Shown: positions 1 to 14,512, counted from the first letter of the stretch. The stretch: DNA of 64,000 bases from Corynebacterium ciconiae DSM 44920 (GCF_030440575.1 NZ_CP047189.1:1922001-1986000); one strand, 5' to 3'. Made by a program: numbers and translations. Notes: generated by a model from the sequence alone, not told the origin.

Positions 1-28
1 GCCTTCTCTCTGTGTTGTGTAGTTTTAG

Positions 29-144
29 GTCGGCGGTGACTTACTCTCCCACACCCTCCCGGGTGCAGTACCATCAGCGCTGTCGGGCTTAGCTTCCGGG
101 TTCGGAATGGGACCGGGCGTGTCCCCGATGCTATAACCACCGAC
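29..144 (-). rRNA. rrf: 5S ribosomal RNA
   Basis: Read on the minus strand, this stretch has the actinobacterial 5S pattern: complementary ends (GTCGGTGGTT at the 5' end, CCGCCGAC at the 3' end), the loop with CCGAACCCGGAAGCTAAG, and the block GATGGTACTGC. Length is about 116 nt. It is the last gene of the rRNA operon. Its terminator, if present, lies outside the left edge. Confidence 0.95.
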
Positions 145-239
145 ACATCTATAGGTGTGTTTGGGTGTGTTGTTTCAGATACTGTGTAGTGGACGCGTGC
201 GGCTTATAGCGTTTGGTTTTTTGGTTTGTGGTGTGTTTT

Positions 240-5184
<4,945 letters not shown>

Positions 5185-5481
5185 CCAAAAACAACCACCA
5201 CAAAACGCGGCAGCCGAATCAGTAAAAAGCATACAAGCTTACATGAAAAGCCCAATACACTAGCAAAAAAACAAAAAACAAAAAAAGGGGCAGAATCCGA
5301 CGAGGAAAACCCACCCCCAAAAAATCATCAACACACACTGCACAAAAAATACAGCACACGCATCAAATCACATGCGACCAAACAAACCCCAATCACAAGG
5401 GCACCTGATCCACACACAACCAACACGCACACCACACAAACATGCAGCACACATCAACAAAACAAAGCTGGCACACTATCG

Positions 5482-5493
5482 AGTTCTCAAACA
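5482..5493 (-). promoter_or_regulatory. boxA-like element in the 16S leader
   Basis: TGTTTGAGAACT on the minus strand, about 300 nt upstream of 16S. The surrounding 30 nt are almost identical to the spacer copy at 3381-3412, so leader and spacer share a duplicated antitermination/processing cassette, as is usual for rRNA operons. Confidence 0.6.
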
Positions 5494-5552
5494 ACACACG
5501 CACACCATCCACCAACAACCAACAAGCCATCAGTAAACAGCAGCGAAACACG

Positions 5553-5582
5553 ATCCTAAACCACAGCCCCAACCAAAGTCAA
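5553..5582 (-). promoter_or_regulatory. rRNA operon promoter
   Basis: On the minus strand: TTGACT (5577-5582), an 18-nt spacer, then TAGGAT (5553-5558). Both hexamers are close to the housekeeping sigma consensus. The predicted start near 5546 leaves a leader of about 360 nt before 16S. I see no second equally good promoter up to 5816. Confidence 0.7.
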
Positions 5583-5816
5583 GACCCTAATCCATCTCGC
5601 GGCCGCCTCAGCGACGAGACATAAACCTACACACACCCACCCCAACCACACAAACCCCCAGCACACACCCCAAAAAACACCACACTTCAGACACCATGAA
5701 TCGTTAACTGCATACGAGTGGGTCTTGGCGGGGCGTGATCGCCTTGGTGTCCACCTCCCACGATGAACAGGACGTGAACGTGCCCTGTGAGTTTCACCGT
5801 GGGGCCGTACTCACTC

Positions 5817-7382
5817 TTAGCGCTCGGACAGGGCCTGGGCTTCTTTGAGAATATTGCGGGTCATGAGCGGGAAGATGAAGAAGTGGAAGGGATACACGGC
5901 CCACCAATAGGCCCGACCCAGAAGTCCTTTGGGTTGATAGAGGGCAGTTTGGGTGTATTCGGTACGGTTTCCTTCCTCGTCCGTGACGTCGTCAAGCTCC
6001 AAAACCAGCCATGCCTTGCCGGAGATCTTCATTTCGGCACGCAGGACGAGTCGGTGCGGGCGATCGATCTCCTCTACTCGCCACCAGTCGACACGATCGT
6101 TGAGTTTCAGGTGGCGGGGGTCGCGCCGGCCGCCGAGCCCAGGCCCACCGACGAGCTTGTCCATGAGTCCGCGGATCTGCCAGAGGATAGGCGCAGAGTA
6201 CCAGCCGGTGCTGCCGCCGATTCCCTCCAACACCGGCCAGACGTGTTCGATGTCCACAGGGGTGCGGCGCACGCGAACATCGCGGTAAACATCGGAACCC
6301 GCCCATTCTGGATCATTCGGCCGCGAGGCGGCTGGGTCGCCTTCCTCGGAGGCGGCGGGAACGGAAGATAGCTCCCAACTGCTATCCCACGAGGTTTCTA
6401 CGCCGCCATCGGTGTCTTTTTCGATGGCCCTGCGCACAGCGGTGTCGTAATCGCTGAGGCCAGCCTTCGGATCGGGGATGATGTCGGCAATATCGTGCTC
6501 GGCGGTGACGGCGTCTTCCTGCATGGACTGGGCGAGCGGGATCGCCAGCCCCGTGGGCACTGGAGTGACCAAGCCGATCCACATGCCGGAGAGTTTGTCC
6601 ATGGGCAATGGCAGTGGCACCCCGGTGATCCAGCGCTTGAGTCCACGCACGGCCGCATAGCGACGGAGCAGATCGGCGAACTCGTAAGTCTTTCCACAGC
6701 CAATGTCATATCCCCTATTGGCCGGTTCATCCAGATCCGCGGCACGCACGAGGTAGTAGAGGGTGTCTCGGATGGAGATCGGCTCGATCTTGTTCGTGAT
6801 CCACGCCGGGGCAATCATCACGGGTAGGCGTTCTACCAGGTGGCGGATGATTTCGAAGGAGGCCGATCCGGAGCCAATGAGGGTGGCGGCGCGGTAAACA
6901 ATCGCTGGGGTGGGTGAATCCAACAGAATTTGCGCCACCCGTTCACGGGAGCGCATGTGCTTGGAGAGCTCCTCCATGGGCACATCGTGCGGGTGCAGTC
7001 CCGAAAGATAGACGATCTGGCTTACCCCAGCGTCGCTAGCGGCGTTCGCCACCGCGGTGGCCACGGTCTTTTCGACTTCTTCGAAGTCTTGGTCATCGCC
7101 GCCCATGGAGTGCACGAGATAAAACAGCACGTCTACGTCCTCGCAGGCGGCACGCACACTGTCCTCGTCTTGCAAATCCACCTCGGCGGCTTCCACGCTG
7201 TCGTACCAGTCGAAGCGAGCCAAGCTGTCTTTGCTGCGGGAGGTGGCACGCACAGTAAAACCGGCAGCGAGAAGCTCCGGCACGAGACGGCCACCTACGT
7301 ATCCGGTAGCCCCCGTTACCAGTACCCGCCTTCCGGAGTGTGTCGCGGAGTGGTTAATCACGGACGTCGGTTTGTAGCTCAT
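5817..7382 (-). CDS. NAD(P)-binding SDR-type protein with C-terminal DUF2867 domain
   Basis: The N-terminal 300 residues form an atypical short-chain dehydrogenase/epimerase domain. The dinucleotide-binding motif GATGYVGG is near residue 25, and YLSGLHPHD takes the place of the usual active-site strand. The last 150 residues (VRRTPVDIEHVWPVLEGIGG onward) match the DUF2867 type, which is often fused to such SDR domains in actinobacteria. The C-terminus has a hydrophobic stretch (YWWAVYPFHFFIFPL). Substrate unknown; related proteins are usually annotated only as NAD(P)H-binding. Start: ATG at 7382 chosen; an in-frame GTG at 7391 adds three residues. The gene faces the rRNA operon in tandem and has no operon partner. 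Confidence 0.8.
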   Translation of the reverse strand: MSYKPTSVINHSATHSGRRVLVTGATGYVGGRLVPELLAAGFTVRATSRSKDSLARFDWYDSVEAAEVDLQDEDSVRAACEDVDVLFYLVHSMGGDDQDFEEVEKTVATAVANAASDAGVSQIVYLSGLHPHDVPMEELSKHMRSRERVAQILLDSPTPAIVYRAATLIGSGSASFEIIRHLVERLPVMIAPAWITNKIEPISIRDTLYYLVRAADLDEPANRGYDIGCGKTYEFADLLRRYAAVRGLKRWITGVPLPLPMDKLSGMWIGLVTPVPTGLAIPLAQSMQEDAVTAEHDIADIIPDPKAGLSDYDTAVRRAIEKDTDGGVETSWDSSWELSSVPAASEEGDPAASRPNDPEWAGSDVYRDVRVRRTPVDIEHVWPVLEGIGGSTGWYSAPILWQIRGLMDKLVGGPGLGGRRDPRHLKLNDRVDWWRVEEIDRPHRLVLRAEMKISGKAWLVLELDDVTDEEGNRTEYTQTALYQPKGLLGRAYWWAVYPFHFFIFPLMTRNILKEAQALSER

Positions 7383-7581
7383 GGGCGCCACCCTACCAAG
7401 CAGTGGGGACTATCGCCGCAGCTTCTCCAGCATTTCCGCACCCACTCCAAGGCGAGAGCGTAGACCTAGGGTGCCGGAGACAGCGCTGGCCGCCACCCTC
7501 GCGGTGAGCGCTTCGCACAAGACGCTAATCTCCCCCATCCACTGCGACCATACTGTGAGAGCCAGGCCACTCTTTGCTAGC

Positions 7582-7594
7582 GTTAGGCCCTAAC
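7582..7594. promoter_or_regulatory. Perfect palindrome upstream of the AbgT gene
   Basis: GTTAGGCCCTAAC is a 6-1-6 perfect inverted repeat in the 320-nt gap between two divergent genes. It could be an operator. It is not a DtxR box, because the arms are two bases further apart than in that consensus. Nothing else clear is seen in the gap. Confidence 0.3.
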
Positions 7595-7738
7595 TTAGGC
7601 AGGTCATGCCGTGTGCTCAGGTTTCTCACATGCTGGGCGGGCGGGATGGCGGCCTAGGTGGATAGCCCTTAAGTCCGCTACCCGCAGCGCGCGTCCTCAC
7701 AATCCTTGGAGGGCGGACACTGTATGAAAGGTGCGCCA

Positions 7739-9433
7739 ATGAGCGAGAACCTCGAGAAAAATGAACACACACAGTCGCGGAACCAGGGCGAAAACACGGC
7801 CACGGCCGTGACTTCGAACTCCTCGCGCAGCGAGTCTTCGTCTGCGCCTTCTAGCGACTCCGCCCGCGCTTCCTCCTCCGCGAAAGAATCGACGGGCGTG
7901 TTGGGAGCCATCGAGCGCGTGGGCAATGCGTTGCCGAATCCCTTCTGGCTCTTCGTGATCCTCTCGGGTGTGGTGATCCTGAGTTCGTGGATCGGCTCCC
8001 GTATCGGCATGTCCGCCACTGACCCCGGTTCCGGCGACACCATCAACGTGGTCAACCTGATGACCGCGGAGTACATGCAAAAGATGGTCACCGATGCGGT
8101 GGAGAATTTTGTTACCTTCGCACCCCTAGGCTTGATCTTGGTGTGCATGCTGGGCGTGGCCGTAGCCGAGTATTCGGGATTCATCTCCGCAGCGATTCGA
8201 TCGGCCATCGCCAAGGTCCGCCATCCCGCGATGCTCACCTTCGCCGTCGCCTTGGCCGGCGTGACCGGTTCTATCGCCTCCGACGCCGTGTACGTGATCC
8301 TGATTCCGCTCGGCGCCGCCTCCTTTAACGCGGTGGGCCGTAACCCGATTGTCGGCGCCATGGTGGCCTTCGCGGCTTCTTCGGCAGGCTTTAACTCTTC
8401 ACTCATCCTGAACATCACGGACGTGTTGCTGGCCGGTATCTCTACCCAAGCGGCGGCGTTTGTGGATCCGGACTATGTGGTTTCGCCGCTGGCTAACTAC
8501 TTCTTCTCCATGGCTTCGGCCGTGGTGCTGTCGCTGATCATCACGGCCATCACGGAGCTGTTCATTACCAAGCACGTGCGCAAGACGATCGATGAGAAGC
8601 AGATCAACTACGCCCAAGCCAGCTTCAACACCCCCGATCACCTCGAGGATGAGGGCTCGGACGACGAGTTCGCCGTGCACTCTCGGGAGATGAAGGCCCT
8701 CAAGGCCTCCGGCTTGGCGGCGCTGCTGTTCTTGGCAGCGTGGTTTGCCTTGCTGTTCATCCCCGGATCGCCGATGCGGGGCGAGGGCGACGGCATCTTG
8801 AATTCGCCGCTGCTCACCGACATCGTGGTGTCGATCGCTCTGCTCTTTGCCGTTATCGGCATTGTCTACGGCAAGGTCGTGGGCACGATCACGAGCTCTC
8901 GTGATGTGCCGGACTTTATGGAAAAGGGACTGGACACGCTCACCGCCATGCTGGTGTTGTTCTTTGCCGTTTCCCAGTTCACCGCCTACTTCAAGTGGTC
9001 CAATATCGGCCAGTGGACCGCCATTAAGGGCGCGGAGTTTCTCACCAGCGCCGATCTGCCGCCGGTAGTGCTCTTTGGCGCGCTGGTGCTGATGGTGGCG
9101 CTGCTGAATATCTTCATCACTTCTGGTTCGGCCCAGTGGGCACTCATGGCACCGGTGGTGGTGCCGATGCTGATGTATGTCAATATCTCCCCCGAGGTCG
9201 CGCAGATGCTCTTCCGTGTGGGCGATTCTCCGACCAACATCATCACGCCCATGTCGCCCTACTTCGCTCTGGCGTTGTCCTTCCTGCAGAAGTACTACAA
9301 GCCTGCGGGCGTGGGCACGCTGATGAGCCTGGCTATCCCCTACTCCCTGGCGATGCTCGTGGGCTGGTTCCTCTTCTTCATCCTGTGGTACGCCCTCGGC
9401 ATCCCGCTGGGACCAGGTGTGCCGGTGCGCTAA
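7739..9433 (+). CDS. AbgT-family transporter
   Basis: This membrane protein of about 565 residues has roughly twelve hydrophobic segments and family blocks such as NALPNPFWLF near the start, SGFNSSLILN in the first half and GDSPTNIITPMSPYF in the second half. The AbgT family moves p-aminobenzoyl-glutamate; some members export sulfonamides. The substrate here is not shown by the sequence. The first 60 residues are a Ser-rich cytoplasmic tail unusual for the family. Start: ATG 7739 has AAAGG seven bases upstream; ATG 7724 behind GGAGGG is also possible. Followed by a hairpin terminator, so probably monocistronic. Confidence 0.88.
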   Translation: MSENLEKNEHTQSRNQGENTATAVTSNSSRSESSSAPSSDSARASSSAKESTGVLGAIERVGNALPNPFWLFVILSGVVILSSWIGSRIGMSATDPGSGDTINVVNLMTAEYMQKMVTDAVENFVTFAPLGLILVCMLGVAVAEYSGFISAAIRSAIAKVRHPAMLTFAVALAGVTGSIASDAVYVILIPLGAASFNAVGRNPIVGAMVAFAASSAGFNSSLILNITDVLLAGISTQAAAFVDPDYVVSPLANYFFSMASAVVLSLIITAITELFITKHVRKTIDEKQINYAQASFNTPDHLEDEGSDDEFAVHSREMKALKASGLAALLFLAAWFALLFIPGSPMRGEGDGILNSPLLTDIVVSIALLFAVIGIVYGKVVGTITSSRDVPDFMEKGLDTLTAMLVLFFAVSQFTAYFKWSNIGQWTAIKGAEFLTSADLPPVVLFGALVLMVALLNIFITSGSAQWALMAPVVVPMLMYVNISPEVAQMLFRVGDSPTNIITPMSPYFALALSFLQKYYKPAGVGTLMSLAIPYSLAMLVGWFLFFILWYALGIPLGPGVPVR

Positions 9434-9460
9434 ATAGCCGCGCCGTTCACGCTGAGCGCT

Positions 9461-9498
9461 CAACGCCCCTGTCATCATCGCAATGGCGGGGGCGTTGG
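9461..9498 (+). terminator. Hairpin after the AbgT gene
   Basis: CAACGCCCC pairs with GGGGGCGTTG around a loop of about 18 nt, 28 bases after the stop codon. There is no strong T run after it. Confidence 0.5.
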
Positions 9499-9539
9499 TG
9501 ATAAACCGCACAGACGATGAACAATTGTAAATTGCGCCA

Positions 9540-9569
9540 TTGACTTTTGTTCGTGGCGGGGTTTAGCCT
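9540..9569 (+). promoter_or_regulatory. Candidate deoD promoter
   Basis: TTGACT (9540-9545), 18-nt spacer, TAGCCT (9564-9569), about 75 nt upstream of the deoD start codon. Confidence 0.5.
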
Positions 9570-9649
9570 TGGGTTGTCACTCCGGCGCCGCCGTGTAGGA
9601 AGCAGCAGGTGGGCGTCGATAAGCGTTCTAACTCGAGGGAGTTCTCACC

Positions 9650-10366
9650 ATGGCAGATATTGCTACCCCCCACATCAATCCGAAGGGCGCCCCCATTGCG
9701 GATACCGTGCTCATGCCCGGCGATCCGTTGCGCGCGAAGTTCATCGCCGAGACCTACTTGGAGGACGTGGTCTGCTTCAACGAGGTCCGCAACATGCTGG
9801 GCTTCACCGGCACCTACCAGGGGCACGAAGTGTCTGTGATGGGCTCCGGCATGGGCATTCCCTCCATATCGCTGTACTCCTGGGAGCTGTACAACACCTA
9901 CAACGTAAAGAAGATCATCCGCATCGGCTCCTGCGGTTCGCTGCAAAAGGACCTCGGCCTCTACGAGGTCGTGGTGGCCCAGGGCGCCTGCACGGATTCG
10001 AACTTCATGTACCAGTACAACCTGCCCGGCACCTTTGCGCCGCTGTCCTCCTACCGTCTGCTCGAGGCACTGCAGGCTGAGGCCAAGAAGCAGGGCGTGA
10101 CCACCCACGTGGGCAATGTGCTCTCCTCCGATGTCTTCTACAACGCCGACGAGACCGTGAATGAACGCTGGTCGCGCATGGGTGTGCTCGGCGTGGAAAT
10201 GGAATCCGCCGGGCTCTTTGCGGTGGCCGCAGCCTCCGGCGCCGAGGCCTTGGGCCTGTTCACCGTGTCCGACAACATCGTGACCGGCGAGAAGACCAGC
10301 GCCGAGGAGCGCCAGACCGCCTTCACCACGATGATGGAGCTCGCACTGCCGCTGGCCGCCGTCTAA
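9650..10366 (+). CDS. deoD: Purine-nucleoside phosphorylase, DeoD type
   Basis: This enzyme phosphorolyses purine (deoxy)nucleosides to base and (deoxy)ribose-1-phosphate in nucleoside salvage. The 238-residue length is normal for the hexameric bacterial type. Visible motifs: MPGDPLRAKF (phosphate-binding region) near residue 23, GSGMGIPS near 65, RIGSCGS near 88, and GVEMESAGLF near 180, which contacts the ribose. The catalytic Asp lies in TVSDNIVTGE near residue 205. Start: ATG 9650 behind a GAGGGAG ribosome-binding site. The MFS gene follows 115 nt downstream; co-transcription with a nucleoside or drug transporter is possible. Confidence 0.95.
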   Translation: MADIATPHINPKGAPIADTVLMPGDPLRAKFIAETYLEDVVCFNEVRNMLGFTGTYQGHEVSVMGSGMGIPSISLYSWELYNTYNVKKIIRIGSCGSLQKDLGLYEVVVAQGACTDSNFMYQYNLPGTFAPLSSYRLLEALQAEAKKQGVTTHVGNVLSSDVFYNADETVNERWSRMGVLGVEMESAGLFAVAAASGAEALGLFTVSDNIVTGEKTSAEERQTAFTTMMELALPLAAV

Positions 10367-10480
10367 GACACCTCATCTCTGCGCGCTTGTCGACGCCCAC
10401 CTCGCCCACCCCACCGCGGCGGCGAGGGGGTATCGATCTTGCCGCTCACCCTACCCGCCCCCTCACCCCTGGTGGAGACC

Positions 10481-11896
10481 ATGTCATCCTCATCCACGTC
10501 GAGCTCCTCACAGAGCTCCGCCCGCACGGCCCCGGCACTCAACCCCAAAGCAGCCGTGCCGATTCTGCTCATCAGCTTCGTTTTCTGCCTGGTGATCGAT
10601 AACGGCTTTAAGTTCATGACCCTGCCCATCGCGGAGGATCTCGGCATCTCCGTGAACACTGCCTCGCTGCAGGCTAGCTTGGCCGGCATTGTCATCGGCA
10701 TCGGCGCGGTGGTCTACGCGGCCCTCGCAGATGTGATCAGCATTCGCAAATTGATGGTGGTGGGCATTGTGCTCATGGCCGTCGGCTCGCTGATCGGATT
10801 CTTCTTCCAAGGCGTCTGGCCGATGGTGCTCACCGGCCGCATCATCCAGACCTGTGGTTTGGCCGCCGCGGAAACCCTCTACGTCATCTACGTGACCAAG
10901 CACCTCTCGGAAAAGGATCAAAAAACCTATTTGGGCTTTTCCACCTCGGCCTTCCAGCTGGCCATGCTCTTCGGCACACTCACCAGTGGCTTCGTGGCCA
11001 CCTACATTTCGTGGACCGCGATGTTCCTCATCGCGCTCGTCGCCCTGGTGGCCATCCCCGTGATCCTTAAAACCGTGCCCGAGGAAGCTTCCGCGGGCGG
11101 CCACATGGACATCTTCGGCCTGTTCTTGGTGGCCGTGGTGGCCACCGGGGTGATGCTGTACATGCAGGAGTTCCACCTGCGCTGGCTGCTACTCACCGTG
11201 GCGGGTATCGCCCTGTTTGTGTGGCACATCAGCACGCACAGCAACACCGTGGTGCGCCCCGAGTTCTTCCGCAATGGCCGCTACGTGTGGGCACTGGTGA
11301 TCGTGCTCATCCTCTACTCCACCCAGCTGGGTTTGTCGGTCATCGTCATCCCAGGAGCAGTGGAGAACGTCCACGGCGGCGATCTTGCCCAAGCCTCCCT
11401 CGTGTTGGCACCCGGCTATGCCGCCGGCGCCGTAGTGGGTGCGCTGTCCGGCCAGGTGGCGAAGGTGCTTAATTCGCGCCAAGCCATCATTACCGCGATC
11501 AGCATGATCATCGCCTCGCTGGTGTTGACCGCACTGCTCATCAGCTCCAGCATGGTCGTGCTGTCTCTGGCCATGATCCTCTTCAGCGCCGGCTTCGCCG
11601 TGATGTACGCCCCGCTGGTGAACTCTGCCGTGCGCACCATTCCCGCCGCCAAGTCGGGTATCGCCATCGGCTTCTACAACCTCACCATCAACATCGCCAT
11701 CCCTCTGGGCATCGCCTACTCGGCCAAGCTGGTGGAAATGGACGTGCGCTTCTTTGGCGACGGCCCCTCTGCCACCTACTCCTCCGTGCTGTGGCTGCTG
11801 GTACTGCTGTCTGTGGGCGCCCTGGCCATCTACATCCTCAGCGATCGCTCGATGAGCCGCGCCGAAGCACGTCGCAGCGCCTGCGTCGACGCATAA
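10481..11896 (+). CDS. MFS transporter
   Basis: A 471-residue major facilitator of the 14-segment (DHA2-like) appearance: an N-terminal Ser/Thr-rich tail of about 25 residues, then hydrophobic helices from PILLISFVFCLVIDNGFKF to the end. The motif-A-like loop is ADVISIRKLMVVG near residue 85, and TGRIIQTCGLAAAE lies in the position of motif C. Related proteins are drug or metabolite exporters; the substrate is not known. Start: ATG 10481 follows GGTGGAG with good spacing; the longer reading from TTG 10439 has no such site. The position after deoD suggests a possible nucleoside link, but this is only context. Confidence 0.82.
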   Translation: MSSSSTSSSSQSSARTAPALNPKAAVPILLISFVFCLVIDNGFKFMTLPIAEDLGISVNTASLQASLAGIVIGIGAVVYAALADVISIRKLMVVGIVLMAVGSLIGFFFQGVWPMVLTGRIIQTCGLAAAETLYVIYVTKHLSEKDQKTYLGFSTSAFQLAMLFGTLTSGFVATYISWTAMFLIALVALVAIPVILKTVPEEASAGGHMDIFGLFLVAVVATGVMLYMQEFHLRWLLLTVAGIALFVWHISTHSNTVVRPEFFRNGRYVWALVIVLILYSTQLGLSVIVIPGAVENVHGGDLAQASLVLAPGYAAGAVVGALSGQVAKVLNSRQAIITAISMIIASLVLTALLISSSMVVLSLAMILFSAGFAVMYAPLVNSAVRTIPAAKSGIAIGFYNLTINIAIPLGIAYSAKLVEMDVRFFGDGPSATYSSVLWLLVLLSVGALAIYILSDRSMSRAEARRSACVDA

Positions 11897-11938
11897 CCAC
11901 CCCCTCCTGCGCGCCGCCTCGGCCGCAGCGATCACGCA

Positions 11939-11990
11939 CCGCCCCGCCGCGCTGGTGTCCCACCCTAGGGAACTCACTGCGGCGGGGCGG
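11939..11990 (+). terminator. Long GC-rich hairpin after the MFS gene
   Basis: CCGCCCCGCCGC and GCGGCGGGGCGG form a perfect 12-bp stem around a loop of about 28 nt, 43 bases past the stop codon. It lies between convergent genes and could serve both strands. Confidence 0.5.
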
Positions 11991-12091
11991 TCGCGTGCGT
12001 ACTTGCCAGCGGCTGGGCAGCCGATTTGGGCCGGCTGGGCGAGTCTAGATGCCTAGACTTCCGATGTGGGGACGGGGGCTGCTCGCTGCTG

Positions 12092-12751
12092 TTACAAGGT
12101 GTAGATCAGGCCGAGCACCACCAACAGCACAGCAACGATGTAGCTGGCACTTCGCGCGACCTTCTCGGGATGTTCACGGGCATAGATCACCGCCGAGCCG
12201 AGCGTAGAGCGAGGTCTGCTACGCACCAGACCCACAACGATGGCTGACAAGGTCGGCAGGCTCAATGCGACGGAGGCGTAGAGCACCAACCCAAGATAGC
12301 GGTCTACCTCGGTGAGCCCCTCCGCCGAGAGCACTGCCAAGCCACCAAAGAACGGACCCGACGTGGCCGACTGAACCAGGCCAAGAATGAAACCGGTGAG
12401 CATCGTGAGCGGAGAGGGGCTGCGCAGGGGACGCAGGATGCGGTCGATCAGCTGCGAGTTTGAGCCACCGCGCACGGCCATAAGCCCGATCAACAGGCCC
12501 GCGAGAATGAGCAGCGCGCCGAACCAGGGGGAATCCACAAAATGCTTCACGGCATCGCCAATGCCATCAAAGACAAAAAGCGTGACCAGCGCTAAAGAAA
12601 ACACCCCGAGCCAATCGCCAAGGATCAGCAGCGCAGCTACCCGCGGGTAGAGGCGATTGGTGGTGGGCAGGCTCACTCCGATAGCGGCAACCACACCGAT
12701 CAGGAGCACGTTAATCGAATCAACGAAAGCGAAGGTCAAAGCTGAGAGCAC
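12092..12751 (-). CDS. Multi-pass membrane protein, LysE/GAP-like
   Basis: A 219-residue protein with about six hydrophobic segments. It begins with an ALTFAFVDSINVLLIGV helix, the layout of GAP/Sap-type and LysE-superfamily small exporters (compare the ALVDSLSAG start of the protein at 14513). The middle loop PLRSPSPLTMLTGFILGLVQSA also fits that fold. Start: GTG 12751 has GAAGGAG eight bases upstream; longer readings from 12829 or 12883 lack such a site and add non-hydrophobic residues. It is divergent from the SDR gene at 12958. Function and substrate are unknown. Confidence 0.65.
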   Translation of the reverse strand: MLSALTFAFVDSINVLLIGVVAAIGVSLPTTNRLYPRVAALLILGDWLGVFSLALVTLFVFDGIGDAVKHFVDSPWFGALLILAGLLIGLMAVRGGSNSQLIDRILRPLRSPSPLTMLTGFILGLVQSATSGPFFGGLAVLSAEGLTEVDRYLGLVLYASVALSLPTLSAIVVGLVRSRPRSTLGSAVIYAREHPEKVARSASYIVAVLLVVLGLIYTL

Positions 12752-12957
12752 GCGGCGGGCTCCTTCAAGAAATGGCGACCACAATAACAGTGACGGTGGC
12801 GCACCGTAGGCGTATCCATCGGCTCTCATGGTAGCCGTAGCGCACAGTGAGAAAGAATCACCACTTACCTGCCGGCTGCGCAACAGATCTGCACACCCGC
12901 GCCGAGGCTCCTAGGCTCGAAGGTGATATCTTTACCCACACTGTAAGGAGGACAGCT

Positions 12958-13713
12958 ATGTCTACCAGCCCTATCGATGCCCCAGTTGTGGCGATCACCG
13001 GCGCCGGCGACGGAATCGGCCGCGCCATCGCCGCCAGGCTTGGCCGCGAGGGGTACGCCGTGGTTGTTTCTGACATTAACGATGAGGCGGGCGCTGCTAC
13101 CGTCTCGGAGATCACCGATGCTGGCGGCACTGCCACCTTTGTGCACGTCGACGCAGGCTCCCCGGAAGACAATGACGCATTGGTGCGCGCAGCCCTCGAC
13201 ACGTATGGCCGCCTCGATGCGGCGGTGAATAACGCTGGGCTTGGTGCCCCGCCCGCACCACTAGGTGAGATCGACACCGACACCTTCAACCGAGCGATCG
13301 ATGTGACCTTACGCGGCACCTTCTTCGGCATGCGTTCGCAATTGCAGCACTTCTCTAGCGCCGGGGCTGGGACGATCGTCAACATCATTTCTATCGGTGG
13401 GCTGCAGGCCAGCACCCATTTATCGCCCTATATTGCCGCCAAGCACGGGGTGGTTGGTCTGACTGAAACCGCTGCGTTGGACTACGCCGCCCAGGGCATT
13501 CGGATCAACGGCGTGGCTCCCGGCCCGATCGCCACCGCCGCCCTCGACACATTGCCGGACGAGGTCAAGCAAGAACAGAAGGCGCGGGTACCACTTGGTC
13601 GCTTTGGAGCTCCGTCCGATATTGCCGCTGCAGTAGCCTGGCTGCTCTCAGAAGAGTCCGCCTTCGTCACCGGCACCATTGTGCCGGTCGATGGCGGTGC
13701 TGTGCTCGCCTAG
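12958..13713 (+). CDS. SDR-family oxidoreductase
   Basis: A 251-residue classical short-chain dehydrogenase. The cofactor motif TGAGDGIG is near residue 15, NNAG near 90, the catalytic Ser in IISIGG near 143, and the catalytic Tyr-Lys pair in YIAAKHG near 157-161. The acidic residue at the end of the second strand (SDIND) points to NAD(H) preference. The C-terminal PVDGG signature is intact. Substrate unknown. Start: ATG 12958 behind AAGGAGG. It converges with the TetR gene at 13719 with only five bases between stops. Confidence 0.9.
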   Translation: MSTSPIDAPVVAITGAGDGIGRAIAARLGREGYAVVVSDINDEAGAATVSEITDAGGTATFVHVDAGSPEDNDALVRAALDTYGRLDAAVNNAGLGAPPAPLGEIDTDTFNRAIDVTLRGTFFGMRSQLQHFSSAGAGTIVNIISIGGLQASTHLSPYIAAKHGVVGLTETAALDYAAQGIRINGVAPGPIATAALDTLPDEVKQEQKARVPLGRFGAPSDIAAAVAWLLSEESAFVTGTIVPVDGGAVLA

Positions 13714-13718
13714 CGCAC

Positions 13719-14372
13719 CTAGTCGCTTGGGCTCTGTTCGCTCAAGTTGCGCTCACTTGGCCCACCGGCGGCACTGAGAGATGTGGTGTTAAGGATGCGC
13801 TGTAGGCCCGCCCGGAGATCAGCTATGATCGCGTCCGCCTGCTCGACACTGGCTGGCGCGTTGAGATAGTCCAAGGTGAGACCGTTGACAAGGGCGGTGA
13901 TCAACCGCGCTGTCTGCGGCACCTCACTCATCTCGATTCCGGCATCTGGCTCGGCTGCCGTGGCGCTGAGCCCATCACGGAGCTTTTGTTGGAACAGCTC
14001 GAGTTCGCGCCGATACACCTCAGCGATACTGTCTCGTGTCGACGCCGCCGCCCCCATCACCACCCAGAGGGCGGCGTCTTCTCGCTGCAGCTGCCCCACG
14101 GGGAGCAATTCCTTAAGTGCCCCCACGAGCTGCTCGAACGGCGTACTCGCACCCGACAGCGCCCGCACGCGCTCGTGCTGTCGGGCGCAGGACCTCTCCA
14201 ATGCCGCGATGAGTAGGCGCTCCCGCGTACCCATGTAGTACTGAACCGTTCCCGGCGCGACTCCCGCGCGGGTGGCGACGGTGCGCACGCTCACCACATC
14301 AAATCCCTCGGAAACGATCACGCTGATGGCGGCGTCGGCGATGGCTAGCTGTTGTGCAGACATACTCTTCAT
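13719..14372 (-). CDS. TetR-family transcriptional regulator
   Basis: The N-terminal helix-turn-helix is clear: AISVIVSEGFDVVSVRTVATRAGVAPGTVQ followed by YYMGTRERLL, residues 14-55. The remaining 160 residues form a variable ligand-binding region with a C-terminal TetR-type helix bundle (ALWVVMGAAAST...). The gene is divergent from the Sap-like membrane gene at 14513, and two palindromic sites lie between them, so it probably represses that gene and itself. Start: ATG 14372, or ATG 14363 three residues later. The ligand is unknown. Confidence 0.85.
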   Translation of the reverse strand: MKSMSAQQLAIADAAISVIVSEGFDVVSVRTVATRAGVAPGTVQYYMGTRERLLIAALERSCARQHERVRALSGASTPFEQLVGALKELLPVGQLQREDAALWVVMGAAASTRDSIAEVYRRELELFQQKLRDGLSATAAEPDAGIEMSEVPQTARLITALVNGLTLDYLNAPASVEQADAIIADLRAGLQRILNTTSLSAAGGPSERNLSEQSPSD

Positions 14373-14450
14373 TCTGACATGTTCTGAAGACTCATAACGC
14401 CCGCGTAGGCGCCGGCACCACTCACGTTATCCATTGGGCAGCCCGCGTGT

Positions 14451-14489
14451 CGTACGTTCGTGTAACATCAAGTCTCATACGTTCGTATA
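14451..14489. promoter_or_regulatory. Paired operator sites between the TetR and Sap-like genes
   Basis: ATACGTTCGTAT (inside 14476-14489) is an inverted repeat ATACG-N2-CGTAT. A weaker copy, GTACGTTCGTGT, lies at 14452-14463 with its centre 25 bp away. This spacing is close to an integral number of helical turns, and the pair sits just upstream of the ATG at 14513. Such doublets are typical TetR-type operators. Confidence 0.6.
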
Positions 14490-14512
14490 GTTTCTTGATT
14501 GATGGAGCGCAT

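Noticed and set aside
7582-7594. Palindrome GTTAGGCCCTAAC as a DtxR box
   Set aside because: The half-sites TTAG and CTAA are two bases further apart than in the DtxR consensus.
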